From positions 17,199,212-17,263,211 of the forward strand of contig JASXTE010000008.1 of the NCBI GenBank assembly GCA_030280995.1: DNA of 64,000 bases, written 5' to 3'. The position numbers were made by a program, and so were the translations under genes. This document shows, one piece after another, positions 46,799 through 57,954 of this stretch (within the stretch, counting starts at the first letter, position 1; every line of letters begins with the position of its first letter). Below the pieces are notes generated by a model that saw only the letters and a program-made list of their open reading frames with translations, ran no database searches and had not been told where the DNA came from. The stretch is from Hemileia vastatrix. Taxonomy: Eukaryota > Basidiomycota > Pucciniomycetes > Pucciniales > Zaghouaniaceae.

Positions 46799-47653
46799 AT
46801 TAAGTAAGAATAGTATCTGAAGATAGTGGTTGTTAAAAGATGAATTGAACCAAAAAATGAATAATCAGTTTTGAATAAAACGACAAAATAACTTTTTAGC
46901 ATATGCTATTCTAAGCTCATAATTCTTTCACATGTATTATTATTATCTTTTTGAAAAATATTGGAAGTAAATCAATGATAACTGAAATGAATAATATGGT
47001 TTAAAAATAAATCTTGAGCCTATAGAGAAAATTTTGGTTTGTGGAGGAAGAAAAATTTTCTCAATAAAAATGTGCTTTATTGTTACATTATAATCACAAA
47101 ATAGAATAATTTCACTCTTATTACACTTATTTATGCTTCTGTCTAATAGTAAAATGCTTTAGATGTCAGTTCAAAATCCAAATTGAAACTACTACCTTGA
47201 ACAATGTCTTGATACTAACATACTCTTTGTAAGTCTTTGGACAGACACTTATGGTGATCTCAATAATATTAAAATTGATTTGAATTGTATGTTTTATCAA
47301 ATATCTATGTAGTCTAGTGTAATAATTGAGATACTACAGTTTAACCTTCTGTTACCAACTTGGCAAGAAAATATATGTAGATATTCTTAGAACAAATATC
47401 AAATTTTTCTTTCCACAAGATGGGAAAGTGAATATTATGATATGTTAAGTGATATGTTCAAGCTTTGCTCAATCTGTGCTCAGCTCAAAATCAAAGTAAT
47501 CACCAAGCTCCAAGAGACCTGTGATTGAGTTCGGTTGAACCTAGGTCTAACTGATTACCAAATCTTTGTCCAATTAATTTAAATCTGGTTTCACAATGAA
47601 CTCCCAACAGCCTTCCAACAGCTTTCCAACCACTTCCCAACATTTTTAAATGA
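46799..47653. other. 5' flank of the SNF2 gene up to the right TIR
   Basis: No coding signal. Near the TIR, TTGG/CCAA-rich short repeats (CCTTCCAACAGCTTTCCAAC, about 47610-47630) look like subterminal transposase-binding repeats. Confidence 0.45.
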
Positions 47654-47693
47654 GGGGTATTGCTAGCAATACCCCCCCAAATTTTCTGTGGTG
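47654..47693 (-). repeat. CACTA element right TIR
   Basis: This is the inverted copy of the left TIR with two mismatches in the A/T tract. The internal palindrome (47654-47675) is unchanged. Confidence 0.85.
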
Positions 47694-47696
47694 TTT

Positions 47697-48605
47697 GATG
47701 CAGTTATTTTTGATTTAACACATATAAGATCCTTTGTTGGCCAGATATTTAAATGTAATTAGATGTTATTGCATCATTAATTTAATGGCTATAAGATTTA
47801 TGAGTCACTATTATTTACAAATGAAGAGACACTTGGTTAACAGATTATAAAGGCATCTTATTCTTATATTTTTTATTTAATTTACTCATTCTTTAATAAA
47901 ATTTCTTATTGATTAATTTTTATATTTAATTGGTATCAAAATTCATGTGGTCTCAGCTTTGAAATTTGAGTCACTAATATAGCATTAAATAGTATCAACT
48001 TTATACTTAAACATTTTTACACCATTGATGAGTTCAGGGTATCTGTTTGCATTACCAATCTTTAGTTGCACCCTGAGAATTGGGGGTGTGTGATAGACAT
48101 CTCAATAAATATCTTTTATGTTGATTTAAACCTTCACCAACAGTTGCAACCAGTGCCATGGTTAGAAAAATTTTCATTATTGTTTGGGCCTACTTCCCAT
48201 GTGAAAAAAAAGCACCAGTTTTTTTTGAAATAATGTGTTAATTTTTTTAACTAAAGTAATGGGGCATAATATATTTATTTAAGTTTTTTTTAGTATTATA
48301 GGTGGCAAAATACTATTAAATAGTTGAAGAGGAATTCATACATACATTTTTTTTATTTAGAAAACACTTAACACTTGATCTTAATAACTTTGGGAGTAGC
48401 TGGTCTAAGAAGATATGAATTTCTGAATAAAAAAATTAAGAGTTAATAAAACTTAGTAATAAACAATTGTTAGCTGTGCCAAAATTATATTTTATGTTAT
48501 AGCTTATTTTGGCCAGTGAAGAATAACAAAAAAAATACATATATATTTTTTTATTAATAAATTTATTTGAAACAAAAATAAAATATAGTACTTGTCAAAT
48601 ATTAA
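47697..48605. other. Region between CACTA element and second CACTA-like end
   Basis: AT-rich, with no recognised gene or repeat. Confidence 0.4.
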
Positions 48606-48760
48606 ACCACAGAAAATAAGGGGGTGAACTACAATCATTTCCCCCCCCCTCCCATTTGAAATGGTTTTGAAATGGCTGGGAAATGGTTAGGAATATGTTA
48701 GGGCACTGTTGAAGAATCAGATTAAAACATATTGAAAAAAAATTAGTCATAGATTGAACA
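48606..48760 (+). repeat. Terminal fragment of a second, related CACTA-like element
   Basis: It reads ACCACAGAAAATAAGGGGG, then a C-run, then TCCCATTTGAAATGG and TTGAAATGGCTGGG. This parallels the reverse complement of the right end of the 26.9-kb element (ACCACAGAAAATTTGGGGGG ... CCCCTCATTT ... TTGGGAAGTGGTTGG). The outer end points left. No partner end was found to the right, so the copy is probably truncated. Confidence 0.6.
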
Positions 48761-49302
48761 GAAATTTACCCTAAGTTAATGTCAGTTTCTGAAGATATCA
48801 AAAATACTTTTGAAATAATTTAGAATTAGTTTGAGAAAGTTTTAAGCATTGAATTGATTGTACCATATTATATAAGTCTATAAGGTACATGTCTAATTTA
48901 ATTATGGATGATATTTATTATTAAAGTGACCTCCTTATAAACAGCCAATTTTAATATGACAACTCAAGTCCCTTACAGGTTTCTCCAACATAAAAATAAC
49001 TTAAGTGTAGTGAAAATTTGAATATCAAGAGCTCATATTGTGTATCTAGTAATGGCACCAATTTTTTAGCAGAGCATAGCTAATTGGACAGGGGAATAAT
49101 TTTAAAATTAATATCAGTCAGGCTTTAAATTTGTGCAATATATCTTGAATCAATTATACAAAGTCTCTTTATGAGTAGCTTAAGATCATTCCAGTAAAAA
49201 ATCATGTACCTTGTGGGACATGAACTCATTTAGAAGCCTTGGTACTTGAATATTGGCTACTATAAAAGGAAAGATGTCACAAACTTGGCCAAGAGTTTCT
49301 TC

Positions 49303-49407
49303 TTGAAGGACAGTCTGTTTCTTAATATAAAACTTTTAAAATTCTTAAAAGATAAAATGTTACACATATAATATGTAGATAATATGCATTATAAAAGTGT
49401 CCTTCAA
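49303..49407. mobile_element. Short TIR element (MITE-like, about 105 bp)
   Basis: The perfect 10-bp ends TTGAAGGACA ... TGTCCTTCAA enclose an AT-rich core. A similar core (ATGCATTATAAAAGTTTCC and GTCTGTTT...ATAAAAGATA) occurs at about 59755-59870 and, split by the next element, at 49505-49588 plus 59590-59625. A small repeat family is therefore present around the third transposon. Confidence 0.5.
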
Positions 49408-49588
49408 GTGGAAAATTTTTAAAAAGTCTGAAAAACTTCACTTTTATGGTTAGTCAATTCTCAACTACCAAAGCTAGTAAAAGAGCTCATTTTATATACA
49501 GTGCCTACAGGTTCCACCTGAAGGATAGTCATACATTGAGAAAAAAAATTTTAAAATTTATAAAATACACACTGATTAAATATAATTG

Positions 49589-49630
49589 GGGGTATCAATG
49601 TTGACAGATCCACAATTAAATTAATTGTGG
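49589..49630 (+). repeat. Left TIR of the third transposon
   Basis: GGGGTATCAATGTTGACAG, then ATCCACAATTAAATTAAT. It matches the right end in inverted orientation. Confidence 0.7.
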
Positions 49631-49979
49631 ATAAAAATCATTATACGCCAATTATCTTCCACAATTATTTTTGCTAATAACTGGGTTATTAGACCTTTTA
49701 CGTGTCAATTTTAATCTCTATCTGAAATTTTTATCCTCAATTTTTCATAACCACATCTTGGAAAACTTTCGGAATGTGCCAGCCTCCCTACCTTGCTGTG
49801 CACTCCCATCCTATCTATTCATTCTATCCATTCAAACCCCTCCCCATCTCATCTGTTTATTTCTTCTCCTTTTAATCTTCAAATATCTCAAAATACCTCA
49901 TCATCATAAATCTTATCAAAGGAAGCCATCCCCTAGATTCTCTTCAAATCCCATTAATCCCTCTTTCCCCTGCTCATCC

Positions 49980-50900
49980 AAGAAATCAAAGATCATTCAA
50001 CTAAAAAAAGGTGATCATCTCATACTTATCAACTGGCTGAAAACTAAAACTAATTATGATTCTTGTTTTGGTACTGAGAGTGCAACTAAAGTAGGACATC
50101 CCCCTTCATAAAAAATCAATGGATATCTTCTAACGGTCAATGAATTATGAAATAAGACAAATGGAAGGATTAATCTTTTGCGTAAACAGATTTATGAACA
50201 CTTCAAGCACTATCAAGACAAATACAATAAGGCTAAGACTATTTCATCTTCCACTGGTTTTGGTATTACTGACCTTGATATCAGTAAGTGCATCAAAACT
50301 ATAGACAATAAAATTGATTCTTTATGTACTTAATATAAAGATATAGATTCCATATTTGGAAATCAAGCCAATTTTAATCCTGAAAACATGTTGGATGGAG
50401 AAAATGATATCTCCAAACATTATTTTGAAAGAAATATTTTTCCTTCTGCTTCTACTCAAGCCTCCCCTCATTTGACTTCCACCAATCAAGAAATCTTTTC
50501 AATTGATCCTTATGGCAATATAAACCAGCCTGACCTCACTCCAGTGAGCTTTTATTTCTTGTCTAGTTGTTTTATTTTTTTATTCACATCTCTTTTTTTA
50601 TTTCTAAAAATGCTAATGAATGAAATGAGGATCCTCAAGCAAGAGAGTCTGAAGCTTGAATAGGAGAATAAATTTGAGATTTCTTAAAAGAGGGATGAGA
50701 AAGCACATGACTTGGAGGAGAAGAAATTTGAAAAATAGAAAGTGGAGAAGGCTCTTGAGTACAATTTCCTATTGTATTAAATGAAACTCAAGTATCAACT
50801 TGAAGATTATCCAAAAAAGAAATTTTTCTTGATAGAATGTGTTAAAGCTAATAAATCTGTTGAGGAAATTGAATTCTTAATGAAAATGTTTGATGACTAG
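49980..50900 (+). pseudogene. Myb/SANT-like transposon protein (decayed)
   Basis: The plus-strand frame from about 49980 reads SSKKSKIIQLKKGDHLILIN, then WLKTKTNYDSCFGTE and TKVGHPPS. After stops it continues LLRKQIYEHFKHYQDKYNKA, STGFGITDLDISKCIKTIDN and DSIFGNQANFNPEN. This succession (W..D..L..WL....NY...G...TK.G.PP, then a helical segment with STGFGLT) is the Myb-like DNA-binding ORF repeatedly seen next to rust and mushroom transposons. At least three stops break it. An acidic/basic coiled-coil-like tail (EEKKFEK...KVEKALEYN) follows and merges into the tandem repeat. Confidence 0.5.
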
Positions 50901-51165
50901 TTTTTTATATCATTTATATTTAATTCTAAATTTTTTTTGAATGTTTTCTTGATAGAATGCATTAAAGCTAATAAATCTGTTAAGGTAATTGACTGCTTAA
51001 TGAAGATGTTTGATGACTAGTTTTTTTTATTTTTTTGTTCATATTTCAATTCATTTTTTTGAAAGTTTTCTTGATAAAGTGCATTAAAGATAAGAAATCT
51101 GTTGAGGAAATTGACTGCTTAATGAAAATGTTTGATGATTAGTTTTTTTTATTTTTTTCATTCAT
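50820..51165 (+). repeat. Tandem triplication of a 115-125 bp unit (Myb-like ORF 3' end)
   Basis: TTTCTTGATAGAATG-GTTAAAGCTAATAAATCTGTT and ATGTTTGATGACTAG recur at about 50826, 50946 and 51064 with small changes. Each unit contains the last codons and the TAG stop of the Myb-like ORF plus a T-rich tail. Confidence 0.8.
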
Positions 51166-51544
51166 ATTTCATTCCAAATTTTTTTCAAGTCAAAAAATTT
51201 ACACATCTTATTTGAAAATTTGGCAATACCCCCCTCCTGCAATTTAATCTGGAAGGGGGTAAGGATTACCAAATTTTTATTCTATTTCATAAATAATTAA
51301 TTAAATCAATTAAAAAAGATAATTAACCAAGTAAAGGAATTTCAAATACTATCTTCCAATGATTTTATGAGCAAATTCAAATAAAAAATATGACAAGAAT
51401 GGTATTATGAACTCATTGATAGAATATTATTGAATGAACACCTTTATACAGCACAAGGGCTTCATGGTACAATACTTAATTTGATTGATTATCTTTAATA
51501 ACTGATAAATTAAAAATTTAAGAAAAAAATCATTTTGAAATCCT

Positions 51545-52096
51545 TTAATTACCATATTTCAAACCCCTTCCACATGTTTCAGTAGCCATGGACCCTTCAC
51601 CCCTTACCTTACTCACCCAGTTTATCAAACAATTATTAATCTGAGAAGAACATCCAAAATGAGTAAACTTTTTGCAAGATTCCAATCCAGGAGATGCCTT
51701 AGTAGTTTGATGATTATCTCTTGAAGAATTCTGAATCACTTCCATAATCCTATTTCCTAATCTGAATTCCATGATAAATTTATGATCCGGGAAGTATTGT
51801 CCATGGCCTTTGATTTTAGCAGGTGAAGGGATTGGTCTTCCATTAATAGGATTGATATAACAAAAAAGACAAAAAGTAAGAATATTAGAATCAGTTTTGT
51901 CAACATGGCTCTAGCTATGAGATCCTCCATAGTTGATGATAAAATTAAAATAAAAGATAGAATCATTACTGAGCTCAACCCATTCTATATTTGGAAAATT
52001 GGGAAGCCCAGCTATCTTGGCCAGTTTATGATTAGATTGAAATGCACAAATATATAATTTTTTCAAGCAATTGGTCAAGAAATAATTGAGTGATCC
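51545..52096 (-). pseudogene. TET/JBP-like 2OG-Fe(II) dioxygenase, copy 3 (degraded)
   Basis: On minus one frame runs from about 52096 to TAA at 51545-51547, broken only by TAG near 51920. It reads NYFLTNCLKKLYICAF, LAKIAGLPNFPNIEWVEL, NFIINYGGSHS-stop-SHVDKTD (HxD ligands), LTFCLFCYINPINGRPIPSP, GHGQYFPDHKFIMEFR, EVIQNSSRDNHQTT (distal His) and FTHFGCSSQI. This matches copies 1 and 2 block by block: HIDID, GGQLIFPE, WPSNSLIHQTT, FTRLGSSIQ. The 2OG-binding Arg is His here (CGT to CAT fits G-to-A decay). The stop next to the HxD motif and the lost Arg make it inactive. Upstream (52097-52150) further stops hide the N-terminal half. It is absent from the annotation of simple long frames because it is short and broken. 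Confidence 0.65.
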
Positions 52097-52199
52097 TTAG
52101 CTTTGGGAGAAAAAATCCTAGATAATCATCAGATAAGCGTTTCAGAAGCCTTATTAACTAATTATGCAATATAAAAACACAAAATAAATTAAGTGATAT

Positions 52200-52416
52200 T
52201 TTGAAAAAAAGGCTCAACTTTAAAGGTCAATATCTCAGGAACCACTGAACCAAATTCAAAACCGTTTATGGGAAATGTAATATAGGCTTCAGGAGAGTCT
52301 TCAGTAAAGGAAATGTGATTTAATTAAACCTAAAAGTAATTTGTTACATAAAAATGAAATTTAAAAATTTAAATTGGGAAAAAAAGGCTCAAATTTAAAA
52401 GTCAAGATCTCAGAAA
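52200..52416 (+). repeat. Repeat unit flanking Copia B (partner at 57950-58080)
   Basis: ACCACTGAACCAAATTCAAA, then a GGGAAATG and TTCAGG stretch, occurs here and again just after Copia B. The phrase AAAAGGCTCAA-TTTAAA is repeated at 52209 and 52384. Copia B therefore inserted into one unit of a pre-existing tandem duplication of about 190 bp. Confidence 0.55.
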
Positions 52417-53102
52417 TGTCAGACTTCAAACACAAAACTTCCTAACTCACCGTGACAACTTGCCGGCTACATCAGTATCAACTTCCTAAGCTTATACCTG
52501 AGCCTTGTGACAATGTGACAATCTAATATTGTTATTTTATAGGTTAGAAATAGGTCTATAGTAGTGATAGAATGAGTGATACTCAATAGCATAGTCCATA
52601 GTTATTTCTTTTCTCATTAATTTTCTTCTATAACTATTTCAATTAAATCAATCACTTATTTTTAATCCTTTGCGCTATCCGCCACTCATCTGTTGATTCA
52701 CCTTGTCACAATTGAGCTCAGGGATTTCTCTTCTAAATTCTAATATTTCCATTTCTCTAATTATTTTAATCTTACAGGTTGGCTCCAATAAGAACTGCCA
52801 ACTAGTAACAATTTTTGTGACTGAAAAAAATCAATTATTATATTTAAAAAGGTTAGAGTCTTTTCTGCACTTAGCATTGACTGCAGTTGATTCTCATTCA
52901 TGCATTGACATTCTCATTGATTTTCTTCTATCACTATTTCAATTAAATCAATCACTTCTTTTAAATCCTTCGTTCTATCCACTGCTCATATTTTGATTCC
53001 CCTCGTCACAATTGCACTCAGGTTGGCTCCAATAAGAACTGCCAACTAGTGAAGATTTTTGTGACTGAAAAAAATCAATTATTATATTTTAAAAGGCTCA
53101 CA
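52417..53102 (+). repeat. Copia B 5' LTR
   Basis: It begins TGTCAGAC and ends GGCTCACA. It contains internal duplications of GGTTGGCTCCAATAAGAACT (52779 and 53022) and of TTCTTCTATCACTATTTC. Together with the second LTR this shows repeated rearrangement. Confidence 0.75.
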
Positions 53103-53115
53103 GATTAAAAGTCTG
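53103..53115 (+). other. Copia B putative primer-binding site (tRNA-Lys anticodon arm)
   Basis: GATTAAAAGTCTG directly follows the LTR. Its complement, AGACTTTTAATC, resembles the anticodon stem-loop of a tRNA-Lys(UUU). This assignment is an inference; the tRNA gene is not in the window. Confidence 0.4.
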
Positions 53116-53116
53116 A

Positions 53117-56100
53117 GTGACTCACATCTACAATCATGGAGCAGCCAATAACACCGGCCAGCTTCTCCAGGACATTCCCATCCTAACCGCATCCAACTAC
53201 TTCACATGGCACAGGAAGATGATATTCAATTTATCCCAGTGTGATCTTGATGATCTGCTCAAAGGCAAAATCCTGGTGCCAACAACAGAGAAAGCTAAAG
53301 TCACATATATCATCCAATGTCAACAAGCTGCTAACATAGTATTTCAGAAAATTAATGACACAAATCTGAACTCCCTTGTTGTTGAGACCAATATAGAAAA
53401 TCCTATGGGATTATGGCAAAAACTTGCCAAGAATTTCTCTGCCACAGGAACAACCAAAATAGCCGCTGCATACACTCGCTTTAAATCAATCAGATGCTCA
53501 GAAGGTAACATTTGTGAATTTATTATAAAACTCCAATCTTCAATCAATGAACTCACCTTAATTGGACAAACATTTGAGGACTAACACTACCCTTATTTCA
53601 TCCTCCACAAATTACCAGATTCTCTTGAAATTCACCAAGCAATGATAATCAATACATCAGAAAATACTGGAAAGCCTATTAAAGTTGAAATTTTCCATTA
53701 AAAACTACACCTCATTGCCAACAGTTTAGATTCAAATGAAACCACCCTTCTTACCACTAAAAAGAACAAGAACCCCCACAATAAGATATGTGAATATTGT
53801 TCAAATGGCAAGCACAAAGAAAATTTCCCCCAATCAGAAGAAAAATGTTGGGCTCTTCATCCCAAGCTCTGACCCAACTTTAAACTCAAATCCCAGGACA
53901 AAGAAATGAGATCTGAAACTTCCAACTTCCCCTAAAAAGTTCACCACCTCTATTCAGCTGTCATATCAACCCAACCAGAGTCCAGTAAATTTATATTTGA
54001 CTTGGGTGCATCATTCCAAATTTTCTCAGAGAAAGGACTATTCTTGTCATACAATCACATTAATGTCCCTATCAAAGTTGGAAATGGCACCATGATCCAT
54101 GCGCTGGGTGTAGGTTTGGTGAACCTCATCAACCAAAACAACAAAGGTGTTTTCCTAACAGGTTTCTTGCACGTCCCAAAGATTAGTCAGAATCTCATTA
54201 CCCTTGCATCCTTCACAAAAGAAATTCATTGAATGATAGCCAAGTCTGATGGTTTAATACTCATCTATAATGGAGGGAAAACTGTCCTATCAGGTGCACT
54301 AATCCCTGGATCAAACCTGTATGAGATTGATGCCAAACACTGTAAGCCCTAAAACTCTGATGCATCATTGATTGCATCCATTAAGAAGTCTGACATACTA
54401 TGTTGGCATGAACGTCTTGGACACATAAACCTGGACTACCTTAAAAATTGCTTAAGAGTCTAAAAATTCCTTTTAACAACACAAATGATTCTTTCTTCTG
54501 TGAGAATTGCGTGAATGAAAAATTACATAAGTTTCCGTTCTCTGGGCATTTCCCCACTGCCATCAGGCCTTTAAAATATGTGCACTGAGACTTAAGTGGT
54601 AGATTGGTTAAAGCCAAAGCTGGGAACAAATATTACTTCAAATTAACTGACACCTACTTGTCTTATAGATTTGTATATCTACTTAAAAACAAATCAGATG
54701 CATTTGAGAATTTCTTGCAATTTAAAAAATATTCAGAAAATCTTACCAACCAGAAACTTTTCAATCTAGTGTGCAATGGAGGAGGAGAATTCATTAATTA
54801 AAAGTTCACCAAATTATCATCAAATGTGGGATTTAAAATCATTGTTGAATCTCCCTATACCTTTCAACAAAATCCGATTTCTGAGAGAGGTAAAAGAACA
54901 TCAATTGAAATGGCCAAAGCTATGATTTTTAAAGCCAACATGCCAAAAGAACTATGGGGTGAGTCAATCAAAACATCTGTATTCATCAAAAACCATGTAA
55001 CCACAAAATCCAACTCAAACATGTTCTCACCTTAAAAAAAATTATTTAATCTCAAACCCAAAATTTAAAATATCAAAACCTTTGGATTTCTTACATTTGC
55101 ACTCATTGAAAAGAGGTTACATTCTGGGAAACTCAACAAAAATGCTGTAAAAGCATGTTTTCTGGGTTTTCATTAGGAACATAACTCTTATTGATTGTTA
55201 AACTTTGAGACCAATAAGGAATTCTACTCACACAATTTTGTGTTCAACAAGAATGTGTCCCCTTTTTCACAGCCACCTCATCTAAAGATATCATGGAAAA
55301 ATATTTTTGTTGACAATGAATTCTTACCTCTACCTTCACTTCTGGAAAACAACAATAACAGAGTTTTTGAGTTTCCAGAAAGTTACTGCAAAGACACAGA
55401 GCCTGACAACGCCACTGTTTCAGATGCAGACACATAAGGACCCTCCAGCAGGTTTTGGGAATATTTTCTGACAAGTGATATTGTGCCTCAACATATTTTC
55501 TGAAGTTGAGCCATCAAACATCATCAGTGGTGGTCACACAAGATCCAGAAGAGTAAATTTCCCAAGTGTTGAGCAACCTAGAGACAAGAATGCACTGAGT
55601 GCTATGATTCCTATCTCATAAAGCTTCTTGACTCTGTCCAGCTATGAGCAAGCTCTACACAGTAAAACAGCAATAACTGGGGAATAGCCATCAACTATGA
55701 ATTGGATTTGCTCAAGAATACAGGAGTATGGGAAATAATAGAGTGCCCTAACAAAGCTAGACCCATTTGAAGCACCTGGGTCTTCAAAATCAAATTAAAT
55801 TGCAACAACAAGATAAGAAAGTTCATAGCACATTTATGCGCACCGGGATTTGCTCAAAAATATGGGGTTGATTATACAGAGAATTTAACACCCACTGGAA
55901 GACTCACCAATCTACGTATGCTGCTTGAAATCTCTGTAACTGAAGAATGGGAATACTACCAGATGGATGCAAATTCTGCTTTCTGAAATGGTGCTCCAGA
56001 AGAAAAAATTTATATACACCTGCCAAAAGGGGTATCAGTGCCCTCCGGAATCAAAAATCACGTCTTACTTCTCAAGAAGTCATTGTACGGCCTCAAACAG

Positions 56101-57150
56101 GAATCATGTTGCTTGTATCAATTGATCAAATTATTCTTCATCAACAACAACTTTCTTTGCAGCACAGTAGGCCCATCCCTTTTCATTCACAAGGAAAACA
56201 CTCAGCCTTTCTTTGTGCATGTGCATGTCAAAAACTTCTCAATTTTTGGCAAAAACATCAAATGGTTTAAAGGTCTTATATCAAAAAATTTTGAAATGGA
56301 AGACTTGGGCAACTCACAAATGATCCTAGGAATCAAAATCACACAAGAAAAAAACTGTAAAACAATAAAAATATCTCAGTCTAATGAAATTGAAGCCATA
56401 CTTAACCTCTACAAGATGAATGACTGCAAAAAAATCTCAACTCCCATGGAAACCAACTCACAACTCTCTCCAGCTGACAATGATGACCATAAAACATTCC
56501 TTGAATCAAGAAACAATTACAGATCTCCAGTAGGACATCTGAATTACTTGGTACAATGCAATAGGCCCGACCTGGACTTTTCTTGTAGTCAATTATCACA
56601 ATTCTTAAACTGACCAGGAATGAGCCACTGGAATGCCTTTATCCATGTCCTTAGATATTTGAAAAGAGCCCAAGACATTAATGTGCTGTTCCAACCTGAA
56701 ATCCACTTCTCTAAACCACTAATAGGCTATTGCAATGCTGATAATGAATCCTGCACAGAAATGCAACATTCAACAATGGGTTACATCTTTACCCTTAAGA
56801 ACTGTACAGTTAGTTGGAGAAACAAAAAGCAAATGAAAGTCTTGATCAGCATGTCTGAATCAGAAGCAAAAGCTGTAGTGGAATCTGGACAGGAAGCAAC
56901 TTGGCTGACTCACCTTCTTAATGACATCAACATCCCAAAATATAGATGCACCACTCCTGTGAAAATCTATAACAACAATCAAGTATGTATTGCATTGACA
57001 AAGAATCCACTCTATCATGAACGCACAAAACACCTGGAAATCTTACTACACAGGATCTGAAAAAAAGTTGATTACTTAATATTCCAATTTCCATACATGT
57101 GGAAAGCCACTATGCAAGCTGAAATTCTCACAAAGGTGCTTAATTGAGTA
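53117..57150 (+). pseudogene. Copia B gag-pol (decayed)
   Basis: In order: gag with ILTASNYFTWHRKMIFNLSQ and GLWQKLAKNF (53117-53584); zinc knuckle CEYCSNGKHKEN (about 53790); protease FIFDLGASFQIFS (53996 on, usual DSGAS or DTGAS, now DLG); pre-integrase HERLGHINLDY (about 54410); integrase VCNGGGEFIN (usual DNGGEF, Asp lost) and SPYTFQQNPISERGKR; reverse transcriptase FAQKYGVDYTENLTPTGRLT and VHVKNFSIFG (the usual DD pair is lost); RNase H GYCNADNESC and STMGYIF (56730 on). More than ten stops are present, many where CAA or CGA would fit. Catalytic residues are lost in at least three domains. Confidence 0.85.
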
Positions 57151-57210
57151 AAATTAAGAACCCATCTTTTAAAACTGCGTGTTCATGATGAGTTAATCAG
57201 TAAGGGTGGG

Positions 57211-57949
57211 TGTCAGACTTCAAACACAATACTTCTTAAATCATCATTAAAATGTGACAGTTAGATCAGTATCAACTTCTTAAGCTTATACCTGAGCCTT
57301 GTGACAACACAGAAATCTAATATTGTTATTTGATAGGCTAGAAATAGGCCTATGGAAGTGATAGAATGAGTGATACTTAATAGCATAGTGTGTAGTTATT
57401 TCTTTTCTCATTGATTTTCTTCTATCATTATTTCAATTAAATCAATAACTTATTTTTCATCCTTTGTGCTATCTGTCACTCATCTTTTGATTCACCTCAT
57501 CACAATGGGGATCAGGTATTTATCTGCTACATTCCACTATTTCTGTTTCTCTAACTATTTTAATCTTACAGGTTGGCTCCATTAAGAGCTTCCAGCTAGT
57601 GATAATTTTTGTGACTGACAAAAATCAATTATTATATTTAAAAAGGCTAGAGTCTTTTCAGCAGTTAGCGTTGACTGCAGCTGATTCTTATTGATTTTCT
57701 TCTATCACTATTTCAATTAAATAAATCACTTATTTTAAGTCCTTCACTCTATCCACCGCTCATCTGTTGATTCACCTTGTCACAGTCGCACTCCAGTTGG
57801 CTCCAATAAGAACTGCCAACTAGTGACAATTTTTGTGACTGACAAAAATTGATTGTTATATTCAAAAAGGTTGGCTCCAATAAGAACTGCTAACTAGTGA
57901 CAATTTTTGTGAAAGAAAAAATTGATTATTATATATAAAAAGGCTTAAA
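57211..57949 (+). repeat. Copia B 3' LTR
   Basis: Similar to the 5' LTR throughout. It has one extra copy of the GGTTGGCTCCAATAAGAACT block (57571, 57798 and 57870), which explains its greater length. Confidence 0.75.
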
Positions 57950-57954
57950 AGCAA

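Larger units (their letters stand above)
20802..47693. mobile_element. Giant CACTA-type (CMC) DNA transposon, 26.9 kb
   Basis: The ends are 40-bp inverted repeats (20802-20841 and 47654-47693) with two mismatches. They begin CACCACAGAAAA, close to the CACTACAAGAAAA seen in many CACTA elements. TTT lies directly outside both ends (20799-20801 and 47694-47696), the 3-bp duplication typical of the superfamily. Inside are: a TET/JBP gene (28397-30307, plus), an orphan gene (31105-33530, minus), a palindrome array, accessory gene A (36713-38390, minus), a CMC transposase (38817-42193, minus), accessory gene B (43270-44387, plus) and a SNF2 ATPase (44520-46798, minus). The left 7.5 kb has no recognised gene. 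All genes but the TET copy have several lesions. Confidence 0.8.
52417..57949 (+). mobile_element. Ty1/Copia retrotransposon B (decayed, plus orientation)
   Basis: The LTRs are 52417-53102 and 57211-57949, both starting TGTCAGACTTCAAACACAA. The second is preceded by a purine tract (AAGGGTGGG, 57202-57210). The flanks AGAAA (52412-52416) and AGCAA (57950-57954) fit a 5-bp duplication with one change, and the uninterrupted repeat elsewhere reads CAGGAACCACTG. The internal gag-pol is broken by many stops. It is inserted inside the third transposon. Confidence 0.85.
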
